NCBI GenBank assembly: GCA_013335425.1
Contig: JAAXVQ010000016.1
Span: forward strand, 1-13,192
Source: Candidatus Firestoneibacteriota bacterium
GTDB lineage: Bacteria > Oederibacteriota > JAAXVQ01
Length of the DNA: 13,192 nucleotides
Reading direction: 5' to 3'
Shown here: one piece after another, positions 1 to 8,600 of the stretch
Position numbering within the stretch: the first letter of the stretch is position 1
How the letters are laid out: each line of letters opens with the position of its first letter
The notes under the pieces: model-generated
Databases searched by the model: none
Told to the model about the DNA's origin: nothing
What the model saw: the letters and a program-made list of their open reading frames with translations, nothing else
Position numbers and translations under genes: made by a program

Positions 1-1748
1 TTTCCATCGGCCCGGGGCGCAATGACGGCGTGACCCGTATTTACGCCTGTTCCAACAACGGCCATGCTTATGAATACTCCTGGAGCGGTTCGGCCTGGAA
101 CTGGTCGGACCTGGGGCAGGCGTCCGTTTCGCCGCAAACCGGCGTGGCCGTGGGTTCCGGGCGCCAACCCGGGCAAAACTCGGTTTTCGCGGCTTCCCAT
201 GACAAAACTTTGTACGAATACGTTTGGCTGACGGAAACGTTTACGGCCACGCCGACGGCCACCCCCTATACCCCCACGGCCACGCCCACGGGCACGGCGA
301 CCTCCACGATTTCCGCCACACCTACCATAACGCTCTCGGCCACCGCCACGCCGACGGTTACGGCCAGCGCCACGGGTACGGACACGCCAACCGGTACGCC
401 CTCAGCCACGAGCACACCCACCCGTTCCGAAACGCCGACCGGCACCCCCTCGTCCAGCGAGACGCCCACTTTGACGGCCACGGTTACGGGTTCTGAAACC
501 GCAACCTTCACTCCAACGGAGTCGGGCACGCCGACTTCTTCCGTCACCCCCACCAGCACGCCCTCGTCCAGTGCGACCCCGACGTTGACGGAGACAACAA
601 CCGGCACTGAGACCCCGACGTTTACCGTGACCGCCACGGGCACGGCAACTTGTTCGGCGACCGCCACCGGCACCGTTACGTTCACGCTCACACCCACGTC
701 TTCGAGAACGCCCACCGCCACAGCTTCCGGGAGCCCCACCTTGACGGGAACCGTCACAGGGTCACCCACCAGGACGCCGACGCATACTGTTACCGCCACC
801 CTATCCCCCACGGGCACACGCACTCCGACCGCGACGCCCAGCCTTACGATAACCCGGACCTTTACCCGGACGCCCTCGTTCACAGCCACCTCGACGGGGA
901 CATCCACGGCGACGTCTTCACCGACAGCCACGCGCACGTCCAGCGGAACCAGCACGGGCACCATTACCCGGACGGCCACCCGGTCGGTCACTTACACCGG
1001 TACGCCGACTAGGACGGCCACGCCCACGCGGACCGTTACCTGGACGATTACGCCCTCCGGCACCGTTACCGCCTCGCACACGCCTTCGGCGACCCGGACG
1101 CTCACGGCAACTGCGTCCCAGACCGTTACAGCCACCGTAACGCCCAGCGCAAGCCCGACGTTTTCTGCCACGCCGTCTTTGACGATGACGGTCACCGGCA
1201 CCCCGAGTTTGTCGCCCACCTGCAGCCGGACAGGCACCGAGACCCCGACGTCGACCTTAACCCCGACGGCCACGCCGACTTCCACGGTGACCCGAACCTC
1301 GACCCGGACGACGACCTTCACGGTTTCGCTCACGCCCACCATTTCCGCCACCCGCACGGTCACGCCTACGGTTTCTCGGACTTCGACCGTGTCGCCGACG
1401 ACCACCGTCACCCTAACGCCCACCCGGACCGAGACGGCGAGCGCCTCGCCCACGGTTGTGCCTTATGGGGATTTGTCCCGAGTCGTGGTTTACCCCAACC
1501 CCTTTTTGGCCGCTGCCAACAAGGGCCGCCCAGAGGTGATTTTTGGTCGGCTGCCGCCGCGGTTGACCCTGCGGCTGTATACCTTGACCGGCAAGCTGGT
1601 TAAGACCCTGGAGAAAGACAATGCCGGCACCACTTTGGCTTGGGACTTGCGAAATGATTCCGGCAGTCCGGTCGCTTCGGGCGTATATCTCTACCTGATT
1701 CACGACGGCCGCTCGCAAGCGAAAGGCAAAGTGGCTTTGGTTCAATAG
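1..1748 (+). CDS. Secreted propeller-repeat protein with long Thr/Pro/Ser linker and FlgD/type IX-like C-terminal domain (5' end outside window)
   Basis: The reading frame is open to the left edge (first full codon at base 3), and its first residues SIGPGRNDGVTRIYA match the repeat of the downstream paralogue. The real start therefore lies outside the window, and the GTG at 30 is only an internal codon. Two propeller-type repeats remain (GxGR...VYA...YEYxW), ending near base 235. A Thr/Pro/Ser-rich linker of about 400 residues follows (about 240-1460). The last roughly 90 residues form a compact domain starting with VVVYPNPF (about 1482-1505), with TGKLVKTLE and SGVYLYLI motifs and a KGKVALVQ end. 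That domain matches the FlgD-Ig/type IX sorting-domain class, which in known systems directs outer-membrane export and surface attachment. The product is probably a surface or secreted protein; the ligand of the repeats is unknown. The next gene is a paralogue in tandem. Confidence 0.85.
   Translation, partial: SIGPGRNDGVTRIYACSNNGHAYEYSWSGSAWNWSDLGQASVSPQTGVAVGSGRQPGQNSVFAASHDKTLYEYVWLTETFTATPTATPYTPTATPTGTATSTISATPTITLSATATPTVTASATGTDTPTGTPSATSTPTRSETPTGTPSSSETPTLTATVTGSETATFTPTESGTPTSSVTPTSTPSSSATPTLTETTTGTETPTFTVTATGTATCSATATGTVTFTLTPTSSRTPTATASGSPTLTGTVTGSPTRTPTHTVTATLSPTGTRTPTATPSLTITRTFTRTPSFTATSTGTSTATSSPTATRTSSGTSTGTITRTATRSVTYTGTPTRTATPTRTVTWTITPSGTVTASHTPSATRTLTATASQTVTATVTPSASPTFSATPSLTMTVTGTPSLSPTCSRTGTETPTSTLTPTATPTSTVTRTSTRTTTFTVSLTPTISATRTVTPTVSRTSTVSPTTTVTLTPTRTETASASPTVVPYGDLSRVVVYPNPFLAAANKGRPEVIFGRLPPRLTLRLYTLTGKLVKTLEKDNAGTTLAWDLRNDSGSPVASGVYLYLIHDGRSQAKGKVALVQ
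240..1460 (+). repeat. Thr/Pro/Ser low-complexity linker-coding repeat tract
   Basis: About 400 consecutive codons encode degenerate TPTxTxT-type repeats, dominated by ACN, CCN, TCN and GCN codons. Longer imperfect duplications lie inside: a TPSSSxTPTLTxT unit recurs after 38 residues (about 446-600). Because these codons seldom make stops in other frames, the opposite strand and the other + frame stay open and give spurious Val/Gly-rich and His/Gly-rich readings. Such linkers usually act as extended stalks and are possible O-glycosylation targets; that role is inferred. Confidence 0.85.
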
Positions 1749-1834
1749 CCCAACCGTGAATTTCTCCGATTTTTTCGGCGGCAAGCCGACATTCGCCCCC
1801 GCAGCGGTTTTTCCCATCCGGCTGTTCACAAGTA

Positions 1835-1843
1835 TGCTATAGT
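1835..1843 (+). promoter_or_regulatory. Candidate extended -10 promoter for the 1898 gene
   Basis: TGCTATAGT matches the extended -10 form (TGn plus TATAAT-like), which can work without a good -35 box; none is clear upstream. The start of transcription would be near 1850, giving a leader of about 48 nt. The motif sits in a pair of direct repeats AGTATGCT (1831-1838 and 1845-1852, 14 bases apart). A ribosome-binding site GGCGAGG (1885-1891) lies 6 nt before the ATG. Confidence 0.4.
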
Positions 1844-1897
1844 TAGTATGCTGCTCCCTGAAAGTCTTTAATTTGCCTGAATTGGGCGAGGCATATC

Positions 1898-4003
1898 ATG
1901 AAGTTTCAAACTTGGGTGCCCACCTTGGCGTTGGCGGTTTTCCTTTTGGCCGCACGTTCCGGCGATGCCGCCGGGTGGCAAAAATACAAAGTTAATGCTT
2001 TCGCTATTGCCGGGACTTTTTGGAGCGTTACGGTTACAGCCGGGCGCAACGGTTCAACCATTCCTTATTTATACGCTTCCAGCTCCAATCAAAATGTTTA
2101 TGAATATTCCTGGGACGGTTCGGCCTGGAGCGGCGCTTCCATTGGCGTGGCCGAAGCCGGCTATGAAGCCCGGGGATTGGCCGCCGGGAACGGACGTAAT
2201 GACGGAACGACCTGCCTCTACACCGGCACCAGCTGGGGTGATGTCACGGAATTTTTTTATAACGGCGGCACCTGGGACAAGTCCGTCCAATATACGACCA
2301 ATGCGGCCTTCTATGGCTTGACCATCGGGCCGGGGCGCAATTCCGGCACCAATTATATTTACGGCGCCAGCACGTCGAGTCAGCTCTGCGAGTTCACCTA
2401 CACCGGCACTGGTACCGGATATACCAATGTCAATCTGACGCCGTTTGGATCCGATGTCTTCTGGGACACAACGATCGGGGATGGCCGCCATGACGGCAAG
2501 CAACGCGTCTATGCCGCGAGCCAGGACGGCAATATATATGAATACGCGTTCAACGGTTTGGTCTGGTCGCGGACGAGTGTGGCCGCAACCGTCGACGCGT
2601 TTTACAGCGTGGCTATAGGGCCCGGGAGCCATGCGGGGGAGGATTCGGTTTTCGGCGGATATGACCGCGGCTTGGTCTATGAATATTATTGGAACGGCAC
2701 CAGCTGGGTAAGCGCGACTTTGAACATTACGGGCAGCAACAATCAGCCGGTGTATGCGGTTGCCTTGGGTGTTGGGCGCAACGACGGCACGACCCGCGTT
2801 TACGCCACCTATACCAACGGGCATACGTTTGAGTTTACCTGGGCCGGATCCGCTTGGAACCAAGTGGACATGGGCGCAACCACCGCCGGTCAGCAACGAA
2901 GTCTTACCGTCGGGCCCGGGCGCAATGGGAGAAATTCTGTTTTTACGGGCACGGACGACGGTTTTATTTACGAATATCAGTGGGTACCCGACACCCCTAC
3001 GTTCACGCCGAGCGCCACGCGGACCCCATCGGCCACGGCGACCCCCACCGTCACCAGGACGGGGACGGCCACGCCCCCAACCAGCGCGACGAACACGCCC
3101 ACGCACACGCCCACCGCGACAGTCACGCCCAGCACTACGGAGTCCGTAACCGCGACGCTTACCCCGTCGTACACGGCCACCCCTACCCTGACACCCTCGG
3201 AGAGCATGACGCCGACGTTGACCGAGACCCCGAGCGCCACACAGACGCCCACGGGCACGTCTACGCCTTCAATTACACCCACGCCGAGCGTCACGCCGAC
3301 GCTTACCGAGACCCAGAGCGTCACGCCAACATGTTCAAACACACTTACGCCGTCCGTGACCGCCACGCCCAGCGTCACACCGACCGTGACGTCTTCGGCC
3401 ACAGTGACCAGCACGCCCAGCATCACCCCCACCTCAACCCAAACGCCGGTTTTCACCCCCACGGTCACCCCCACCCTCACGGGCACGGCGACCATTACCC
3501 TGACCTGCACGATTACGCGTACCCAGACGGTTACCCCGACGGGAACGTCCACTCCGACGAATACGGCCTCGTTTACGGTCACGCGCACACCGACGATCAC
3601 ACCCACGACAACCCGCTCGCCGACGAGCACGATTTCGCCCACGGTCTCGCCCAGTGCCACCATCAGCCCCACGGTCACTTTGGCGCCGACGCGGACCATT
3701 ACCCTGACCGTGTTGCCTTATCCGGACCTCGCCGGCGTGGTGGTTTATCCCAACCCGTTTAGAGCAAAAGAAAAATTTGCCGCAACAGTCAAGTTCGGAC
3801 ACTTGCCCCGGGCGTGTACCCTCCGCTTGTATTCGCTCACCGGCGGTTTGGTCCGGACCCTCGAGAAAGACGACCTCCAGAGCGTTTTGGTCTGGGATTT
3901 GAAAAACACCCAGGGCACGCCGTTGTCTTCAGGGGTATATATCTATATTCTCCGGGACGGCCGGGGCGGGGAAGTTCGAGGCAAGGTGGTGTTGATCCGG
4001 TAA
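1898..4003 (+). CDS. Secreted seven-repeat beta-propeller protein with Thr/Pro linker and FlgD/type IX-like C-terminal domain
   Basis: The start is well supported: GGCGAGG lies 6 nt before the ATG and a Sec signal peptide follows directly (residues 1-25, cleavage near GDAA-GW). Seven repeats of about 45-50 residues then occur at roughly 41-88, 89-136, 137-186, 187-233, 234-283, 284-331 and 332-362. Each has a hydrophobic strand, G-x-GRNDG, a VYA-like strand, YEYxW and often NGxxW. Seven such units suggest a seven-bladed beta-propeller, perhaps lectin-like. Residues 366-605 are a Thr/Pro/Ser linker with two isolated cysteines (479, 537). Residues 608-701 form a FlgD-Ig/type IX-like C-terminal domain (VVVYPNPF at 614-621, then LVRTLEKDD, SGVYIYIL and a basic GKVVLIR end). 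In the Bacteroidota type IX pathway similar domains target proteins across the outer membrane and onto the surface. Export by that route is inferred, and the ligand is unknown. Confidence 0.88.
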   Translation: MKFQTWVPTLALAVFLLAARSGDAAGWQKYKVNAFAIAGTFWSVTVTAGRNGSTIPYLYASSSNQNVYEYSWDGSAWSGASIGVAEAGYEARGLAAGNGRNDGTTCLYTGTSWGDVTEFFYNGGTWDKSVQYTTNAAFYGLTIGPGRNSGTNYIYGASTSSQLCEFTYTGTGTGYTNVNLTPFGSDVFWDTTIGDGRHDGKQRVYAASQDGNIYEYAFNGLVWSRTSVAATVDAFYSVAIGPGSHAGEDSVFGGYDRGLVYEYYWNGTSWVSATLNITGSNNQPVYAVALGVGRNDGTTRVYATYTNGHTFEFTWAGSAWNQVDMGATTAGQQRSLTVGPGRNGRNSVFTGTDDGFIYEYQWVPDTPTFTPSATRTPSATATPTVTRTGTATPPTSATNTPTHTPTATVTPSTTESVTATLTPSYTATPTLTPSESMTPTLTETPSATQTPTGTSTPSITPTPSVTPTLTETQSVTPTCSNTLTPSVTATPSVTPTVTSSATVTSTPSITPTSTQTPVFTPTVTPTLTGTATITLTCTITRTQTVTPTGTSTPTNTASFTVTRTPTITPTTTRSPTSTISPTVSPSATISPTVTLAPTRTITLTVLPYPDLAGVVVYPNPFRAKEKFAATVKFGHLPRACTLRLYSLTGGLVRTLEKDDLQSVLVWDLKNTQGTPLSSGVYIYILRDGRGGEVRGKVVLIR
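2993..3709 (+). repeat. Thr/Pro/Ser low-complexity linker-coding repeat tract
   Basis: About 240 codons of degenerate TPTxT, TPSxT and SVTPT units separate the propeller from the C-terminal domain. The tract resembles the one in the upstream paralogue but is about 160 residues shorter, so the linkers have changed length independently of the folded ends. Opposite-strand and shifted readings stay open only because of the codon composition. Confidence 0.85.
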
Positions 4004-4025
4004 CCGGAAATCCCATGTTTTTTTA
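4003..4025 (+). terminator. Weak candidate terminator after the propeller gene
   Basis: The stop codon lies inside CCGG-TAA-CCGG (3998-4008), which could form only a very short hairpin. About ten bases later comes a run of seven T (4018-4024). The stem is too short to be convincing, but the T-run is the only one in this gap and precedes a new candidate promoter. Confidence 0.2.
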
Positions 4026-4059
4026 GCCTTTTCGAGCGGACAGCCATCCCAAATTTTTA

Positions 4060-4089
4060 TGGACCGTATTGCCTTGTGCATGCTATCAT
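4060..4089 (+). promoter_or_regulatory. Candidate promoter of the five-gene envelope/sigma-factor operon
   Basis: TGGACCG (4060-4066) is followed 14 bases later by TGCTATCAT (4081-4089), an extended -10 like the TGCTATAGT before the propeller gene. Read as a -35/-10 pair, TGGACC and TATCAT are 18 bases apart. TGGACCG also occurs in the gaps before 10757 and 12917. Predicted initiation near 4096 would leave almost no leader before the ATG at 4098. Confidence 0.35.
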
Positions 4090-4097
4090 CGCGGGTA

Positions 4098-5186
4098 ATG
4101 AATCTTATTGTCGTGAAATCCAATTTATGGCGCAAGGCGTTCAACCCCGGGGTGGTGCTGGGCTTGGCAGGCGTTACCACCCTGTTGGTGGCGGCTCTGG
4201 TTTTGGCCCAGACCCGGGTTTCGCCCGGAAAAACCGCTGCGGCTTTGGTGTCAGACCTAACCCCCGGCATTCATGCCCATGACGCCATTTTTCCCGAAGA
4301 GCGCCTTCGCGCTTACGCGGGCAAACAATTTGATTTCCGGCCCGAGCTGAGCGAATTTCTCGATACGTTGGAACAGCAAGCGCTACCGGAGGACGGAGGC
4401 GCGCCCGCCAATGTGGTGGAGCAACTCACGCGCTTCGTCAACCGTGAGTTTGTGCGTTTTGACGAATATCCTATTCATAAACACGAAAATTACTGGATCA
4501 TCGCCAAAACCCGCGGGTATACCATCGACACCATCGTGGGCTGCAACCCGCATCTGGAAAAAATTGTCTGCCAGGTAGGGCAGAAGATTTTAATCCCCAG
4601 CCGGGGCGGTTGCCTGCATCAGGTGAAGCCCGGCGAGTCGCTCTATCAGATTTCCCTCGATTACCGGGTGCCAGCGGACGATATTTTGCAGGCCAACCTC
4701 GTGGACCCGGATTGGGGTTTGGTCCCGGGCATGTGGCTTTTCATTCCGGGCGCCAAGCCTTTGTATTTGTCCGAAGGGATGCATAAACAATATTCCAAAC
4801 GCGCTCTTTTCCGTTCGCCGCTTTCCGGGCGCTATACTTCCTTCGTGGGCAACCGCATTCATCCGGTGTTGGGCTTTTCCAAGTATCACAACGGGGTGGA
4901 CATTGCCTGCAAGTACCGCAGTTGGGTGGGCGCTTCCGCCGCCGGCGTGGTTACCGTGGCGGGTTGGGGCGGGGCCATCGGAAAGTATATTAAAATCGAC
5001 CACCAGAACGGTTACATGACCATGTACGGTCATTTGGACACCATCTATGTGCATGCGGGGCAGAAGGTCAAAGGCGGGCAATTGATCGCGCGTTCGGGTT
5101 CCACCGGCCGTTCCACGGGGCCGCATCTGCACTATACGATTTGGGAAAACGGGGTGATTAAAAACCCCATGGATTTTCTCTGGTAG
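4098..5186 (+). CDS. LysM-domain M23 family metallopeptidase (LytM-type peptidoglycan hydrolase)
   Basis: This is a 362-residue envelope protein, probably a cell-wall endopeptidase cutting peptidoglycan cross-links in the periplasm. An N-terminal hydrophobic segment (about 17-37) after basic residues acts as signal peptide or membrane anchor. Two LysM-like units follow: about 128-168 ([10 protein letters not shown]...[11 protein letters not shown]) and 174-217 ([13 protein letters not shown]...PGMWLFIPG). Residues 239-362 are a Peptidase_M23 domain with all key residues: H264 and D268 in HNGVD, H312 in YGHL, and H343/H345 in GPHLHY. H264, D268 and H345 should bind zinc, so it should be active, unlike degenerate activator LytM proteins. 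The ATG at 4098 fits the hydrophobic N-terminus. An in-frame ATG at 4059 would add 13 residues but has no ribosome-binding site and overlaps the candidate promoter. It is the first gene of the run and ends 14 nt before aroQ. Confidence 0.9.
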   Translation: MNLIVVKSNLWRKAFNPGVVLGLAGVTTLLVAALVLAQTRVSPGKTAAALVSDLTPGIHAHDAIFPEERLRAYAGKQFDFRPELSEFLDTLEQQALPEDGGAPANVVEQLTRFVNREFVRFDEYPIHKHENYWIIAKTRGYTIDTIVGCNPHLEKIVCQVGQKILIPSRGGCLHQVKPGESLYQISLDYRVPADDILQANLVDPDWGLVPGMWLFIPGAKPLYLSEGMHKQYSKRALFRSPLSGRYTSFVGNRIHPVLGFSKYHNGVDIACKYRSWVGASAAGVVTVAGWGGAIGKYIKIDHQNGYMTMYGHLDTIYVHAGQKVKGGQLIARSGSTGRSTGPHLHYTIWENGVIKNPMDFLW

Positions 5187-5200
5187 CGGAGGCTCAAGGC

Positions 5201-5638
5201 ATGGGTAGGGTTTTGGTGTTGCACGGTCCCAATTTAAATTTGCTCGGTTCGCGCGAACCCGAAGTGTACGGGTCCGTGAAGCTGGAGGAGATCGACGCCG
5301 CGCTGGCCGGTTTGGCCCGCGAGTTGAACCTGGAATTGCGCAGCGTGCAGACCAATCACGAGGGTGAGCTGGTGGATCAGATCCAGCAGGCGCGGGGTTG
5401 GGCCGAGGTGATCATCATCAATCCCGCGGCTTACACCCATACCTCGGTGGCGATTCCCGATGCGCTCAAAGCCGTCGGCATTCCCGCCATTGAAGTGCAT
5501 TTGTCCAATGTCTACGCCCGCGAGGAATTCCGGCAGCGTTCTTACCTAGCCGGGGTGGTGCGCGGACGCATCCTGGGGTTTGGCCCCGAGTCGTACTTGC
5601 TGGCGCTGCGGGCCGCCCGTCAATTCCTTCCGCAATAA
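5201..5638 (+). CDS. aroQ: Type II 3-dehydroquinate dehydratase
   Basis: This cytoplasmic enzyme converts 3-dehydroquinate to 3-dehydroshikimate, the third step of the shikimate pathway to chorismate. The 145-residue length is typical of the small dodecameric type II family. Visible motifs are [16 protein letters not shown] (9-24) with R18 and the catalytic Y23, TNHEGEL (51-57), [13 protein letters not shown] (73-85) with N74, and [14 protein letters not shown] (98-111) with the proton donor H100 and R111. One oddity is Pro at 86, where the family commonly has Arg (SVAIRDA). GGAGG (5188-5192) lies 8 nt before the ATG. It is the only plain housekeeping enzyme in a run of envelope and regulatory genes and ends 3 nt before the next start, so co-transcription is likely. 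Assignment is very secure. Confidence 0.96.
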   Translation: MGRVLVLHGPNLNLLGSREPEVYGSVKLEEIDAALAGLARELNLELRSVQTNHEGELVDQIQQARGWAEVIIINPAAYTHTSVAIPDALKAVGIPAIEVHLSNVYAREEFRQRSYLAGVVRGRILGFGPESYLLALRAARQFLPQ

Positions 5639-5641
5639 ATT

Positions 5642-8600
5642 ATGCCGGAGCAGCTGCTGCGCCATCGGCACGTTCGCTGGCTGGGGCAGACGGTCTTCGG
5701 CGTCCTGATTTTTTCCATCCTGGTGTTGTTGTTCATGCCTCCGGCCTGGGAAAGTTCCATGGCGGCGGTCTCCGTGCTGGGAGCGGCGCTCTTCGGCCTG
5801 GGGGCGCTTTTTTGGCTGGGGGAAGGCAGCGCCGATAGGCTTCGGGAGACTTCTTTTGGTCCGGCGTATCTGCTTTTGCTGGCGGTCTGGGGTATTTCGG
5901 CCATGGGCGCGACCGACAAGTCCCTGAGCCTCAACACGCTGGCCGTCACGCTTTCCCTCTGCCTGGTTTTTTTTCTCGCGTTGTTTTTGACCCGCTCCCT
6001 TCGCCATCTGCGGCAGTACTTGAGCTGGCTCCTGCTGGCCGCGGTTTTACTCTCGATTTTCGGGCTCTACCAATATGCCGGCGGTTTGTCTGAAACTTAT
6101 ACCAATCTTTTCGGCGGTCAGGCACCCCAGGGTTTTTTTGAAACCGAATTGGCCGGGCGGCTGCTTTCCGGACGCGCGTTTTCTCTGTTCGTCTACCCGA
6201 ACGTTTTTTCCGGCTTTTTGGCCATGTTGCTGCCCCTGGGGTTGATGTTTTGGATTTCCGCCCGCCGGGCGGGAGCCAGTTGGTGGTGGGGCAGCGTGCT
6301 GGTGATTTTGCTGGCCGGTTTGTTTTCCACCCAATCCCTGGGAGGCTGGATGTCCGCGGCCATCGGCGTGGGCCTTTTCTACATTTTGTTGGCCGACGAA
6401 CGTTCGCTGCACAATGGGCACCGGTGGTCCTTGGGCTTGTGGTTCATCGGCTTGCTGTTTTTTCTCGGTGGTTTGTGGTTGATGCTCAACCATCGCGGCC
6501 CCGGGGCGGCTTGGGACGGGTTGTCGCAGCGCTGGGTGCATTGGAAGATTGCCGGCGCCATGTTTTTAAAACATCCCTGGTTCGGCGTGGGTCCCGGGCT
6601 CTACGGCACCGAATATGTCCGTTTTCAGGCGGCGGACGAAATGTACTCCCGTTATGCGCACAATGTGCTGCTGCAGATCGGCGCCGAGACCGGCGGGGTG
6701 GGGCTGGCCTCGCTGGGCTTTTTTCTGTTTCGTTGGGGGCAGTATCTGCGGCGCGGTCTCGCGTCCTGGAAACATCATCCCCGGCGAATTTACCTGGTGG
6801 GATTGGCGGCGGCGCTGGCTGCGGCCGGGGCGCATGCCTTGGGGGACGTGGATTTTCATTTTATCAAAAACGCCGTGGTCGTCATGCTGCTGGCGGGCAT
6901 GTTGACGGGCCTGTTGCGGCCGGTGGAGAAGCCGCTTTCGCCCGCCGGTCAAACCCCGGCGGTCCCGCCGTCCAAGACTTCGCAGGCGCTGGCTGCCGGA
7001 TTTACCTGGGGGTTTGGCGGCGTACTGTTGCTCGCGCTCTGGCGCGGCGGGCACAGCCTACTGCTGGAAGGCGTCGTTTTTTGGTCCCTGGGCCTACTGG
7101 GCATGATCTGGATGGTGACCGTCCCGCTGGCGGGACGTATGGCGCGTACGGCATTTCCCCTGCGCTGGTGGCTGGCGTTTTTTTGGGTCTGGGGCATTGT
7201 TTCGGCGGCGGCTTCTCTGCACCCGGCCGCGGCCATACCCGGGCTTACCCTGGGCTTGGCGGGTTTGGCGGTGTTGAGCTTATGCTGGGCTTGGGCGCCC
7301 CAATCCTTTAATCTGCTCTGGATCTTGGTCGGCAGCAGCTTGTTGTTGGCGTTGTTGGCGCTGGCTTGGGTTTGGGGAAATCCGGGCACGCGGGTTAGCT
7401 TGTTTTGGCCGAACCCCAACTTGCTGGCCGCTTATTTGGCCATGGGGTTTGTGACCTGCCTGGGACTGGCCGCTTTGTTGCCTTGGGAGCGGGTGCGACG
7501 GTGGCTGCTCGGCGGGGCGGCCGGCGTCATCGGACTGGGACTCTTGGCCACCGGTTCTTTCGGCGGTTTGCTGAATTTGCTGGCGGGTTTGAGCGTGTTG
7601 CTGTTGTGGACCCTGCGCCGACGCCTGCGGCTTTGGCCGTTCTTGACGGGAGCGGCGGTGTTGTTTTTGGCCCTGGCCTGGGCGCTGCCCTGGGGTCCGG
7701 GCACCCGCTGGCATAAGCCGGGAGACTATGCCGGACCTGCTTACGAACGCGTACATATGGCCAGCGCGGCCATGCAGATGGGCGGAGATTATCCCTTAAC
7801 CGGCGTGGGGCCGGGAAATTTCAGAGACATGTTTGAACGGTACAGTTTCCCCAATGTCCGGGGATTGGCCCGCTATGGCAAAGTGGCGGATTTCGCGCAC
7901 TCGGAGCCTTTGCAAATCCTGGCCGTGCTGGGCATTCCCGGGTTGGCGGTGCTGCTGGTCATCATCGGGCTGGCGGCCGTGCGGGCGAAGGAGCTATGGT
8001 CGGCGTTCCCGGCCGATGCGCCCTGGTCCTTTGCGGAAGCGGCGCCCGTGGTGGCTTCGGCCGCGCTGCTGGGGGCGATGGTCCAAGGCTTGGTGGATTT
8101 CAATTGGCACGCCCCGGCGCTTTGGCTTTGGAGCATGGCTCTGCTGGGTCTGATGTTCGTGAAAAAATCCCAGCCGTCGGCTTTGAGCCCGGTCCCTTCC
8201 GTGGCCGGCCTGGCCGCAGCCCTGCGGCGGCCACGCGCGCTGATTTTGCTCTTGGTCGGGGCTTCGGCCTTGTTGGGCGCTACGCGCCCGCTGCTTTCCG
8301 CCTATTATCTGGCGCAAGGGGAAGCGCAACAATATAAGAAAAAATTTAAGAGCGCGGATTTGGAATATCAGCGCGCGCTGGTGGTTCATCCCTTTTCCTC
8401 AGACGCCTATGACCGCCTGGGCCAGACGCAGGCGGATTTTTACGCCACCACCGGCGCCGAGCATTGGTTCTCCCTGGCCGAGTGGGCTTATACGAAAGCC
8501 CTGCGCTTGAACGGGCTGGACCCGTACATCCATCGGCACTTGGGGCAACTTTACAACCTGAAAGCCGCGCATTTAAGCGGAAGCGAGCGGCAACGCTATT

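Noticed and set aside
30..32. GTG at 30 as the true start of the first gene
   Set aside because: The frame stays open upstream and codes for conserved propeller-repeat residues (IGPGRNDG), so the gene begins outside the window.
224..1012. Plus-strand His/Gly-rich frames (HGHADGH) inside the linker
   Set aside because: They are shifted readings of the same Thr/Pro repeats; the real frame is fixed by the propeller repeats before it and the CTD after it.
266..1453. Long minus-strand open frames rich in Val/Gly (VGVxVxV) opposite the first linker
   Set aside because: They are the reverse complement of Thr/Pro codons (ACN/CCN), which rarely give stops. They lack folded-domain character and ribosome-binding sites. 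The same holds for 2977-3699.
240..1460. CRISPR-like or minisatellite array
   Set aside because: The repeats are degenerate, without constant-length repeats or unique spacers, and keep a coding frame for Thr/Pro linker.
1766..1789. Intrinsic terminator after the first gene
   Set aside because: CCGA-TTTTT-TCGG and TCGGC-GGCAA-GCCGA compete and are short, and the T-run lies before the better stem rather than after it, so neither fits a terminator.
2069..3106. A 345-codon minus-strand frame opposite the propeller repeats
   Set aside because: No recognisable domain or credible start; the + strand has seven clear repeats and a signal peptide over the same bases.
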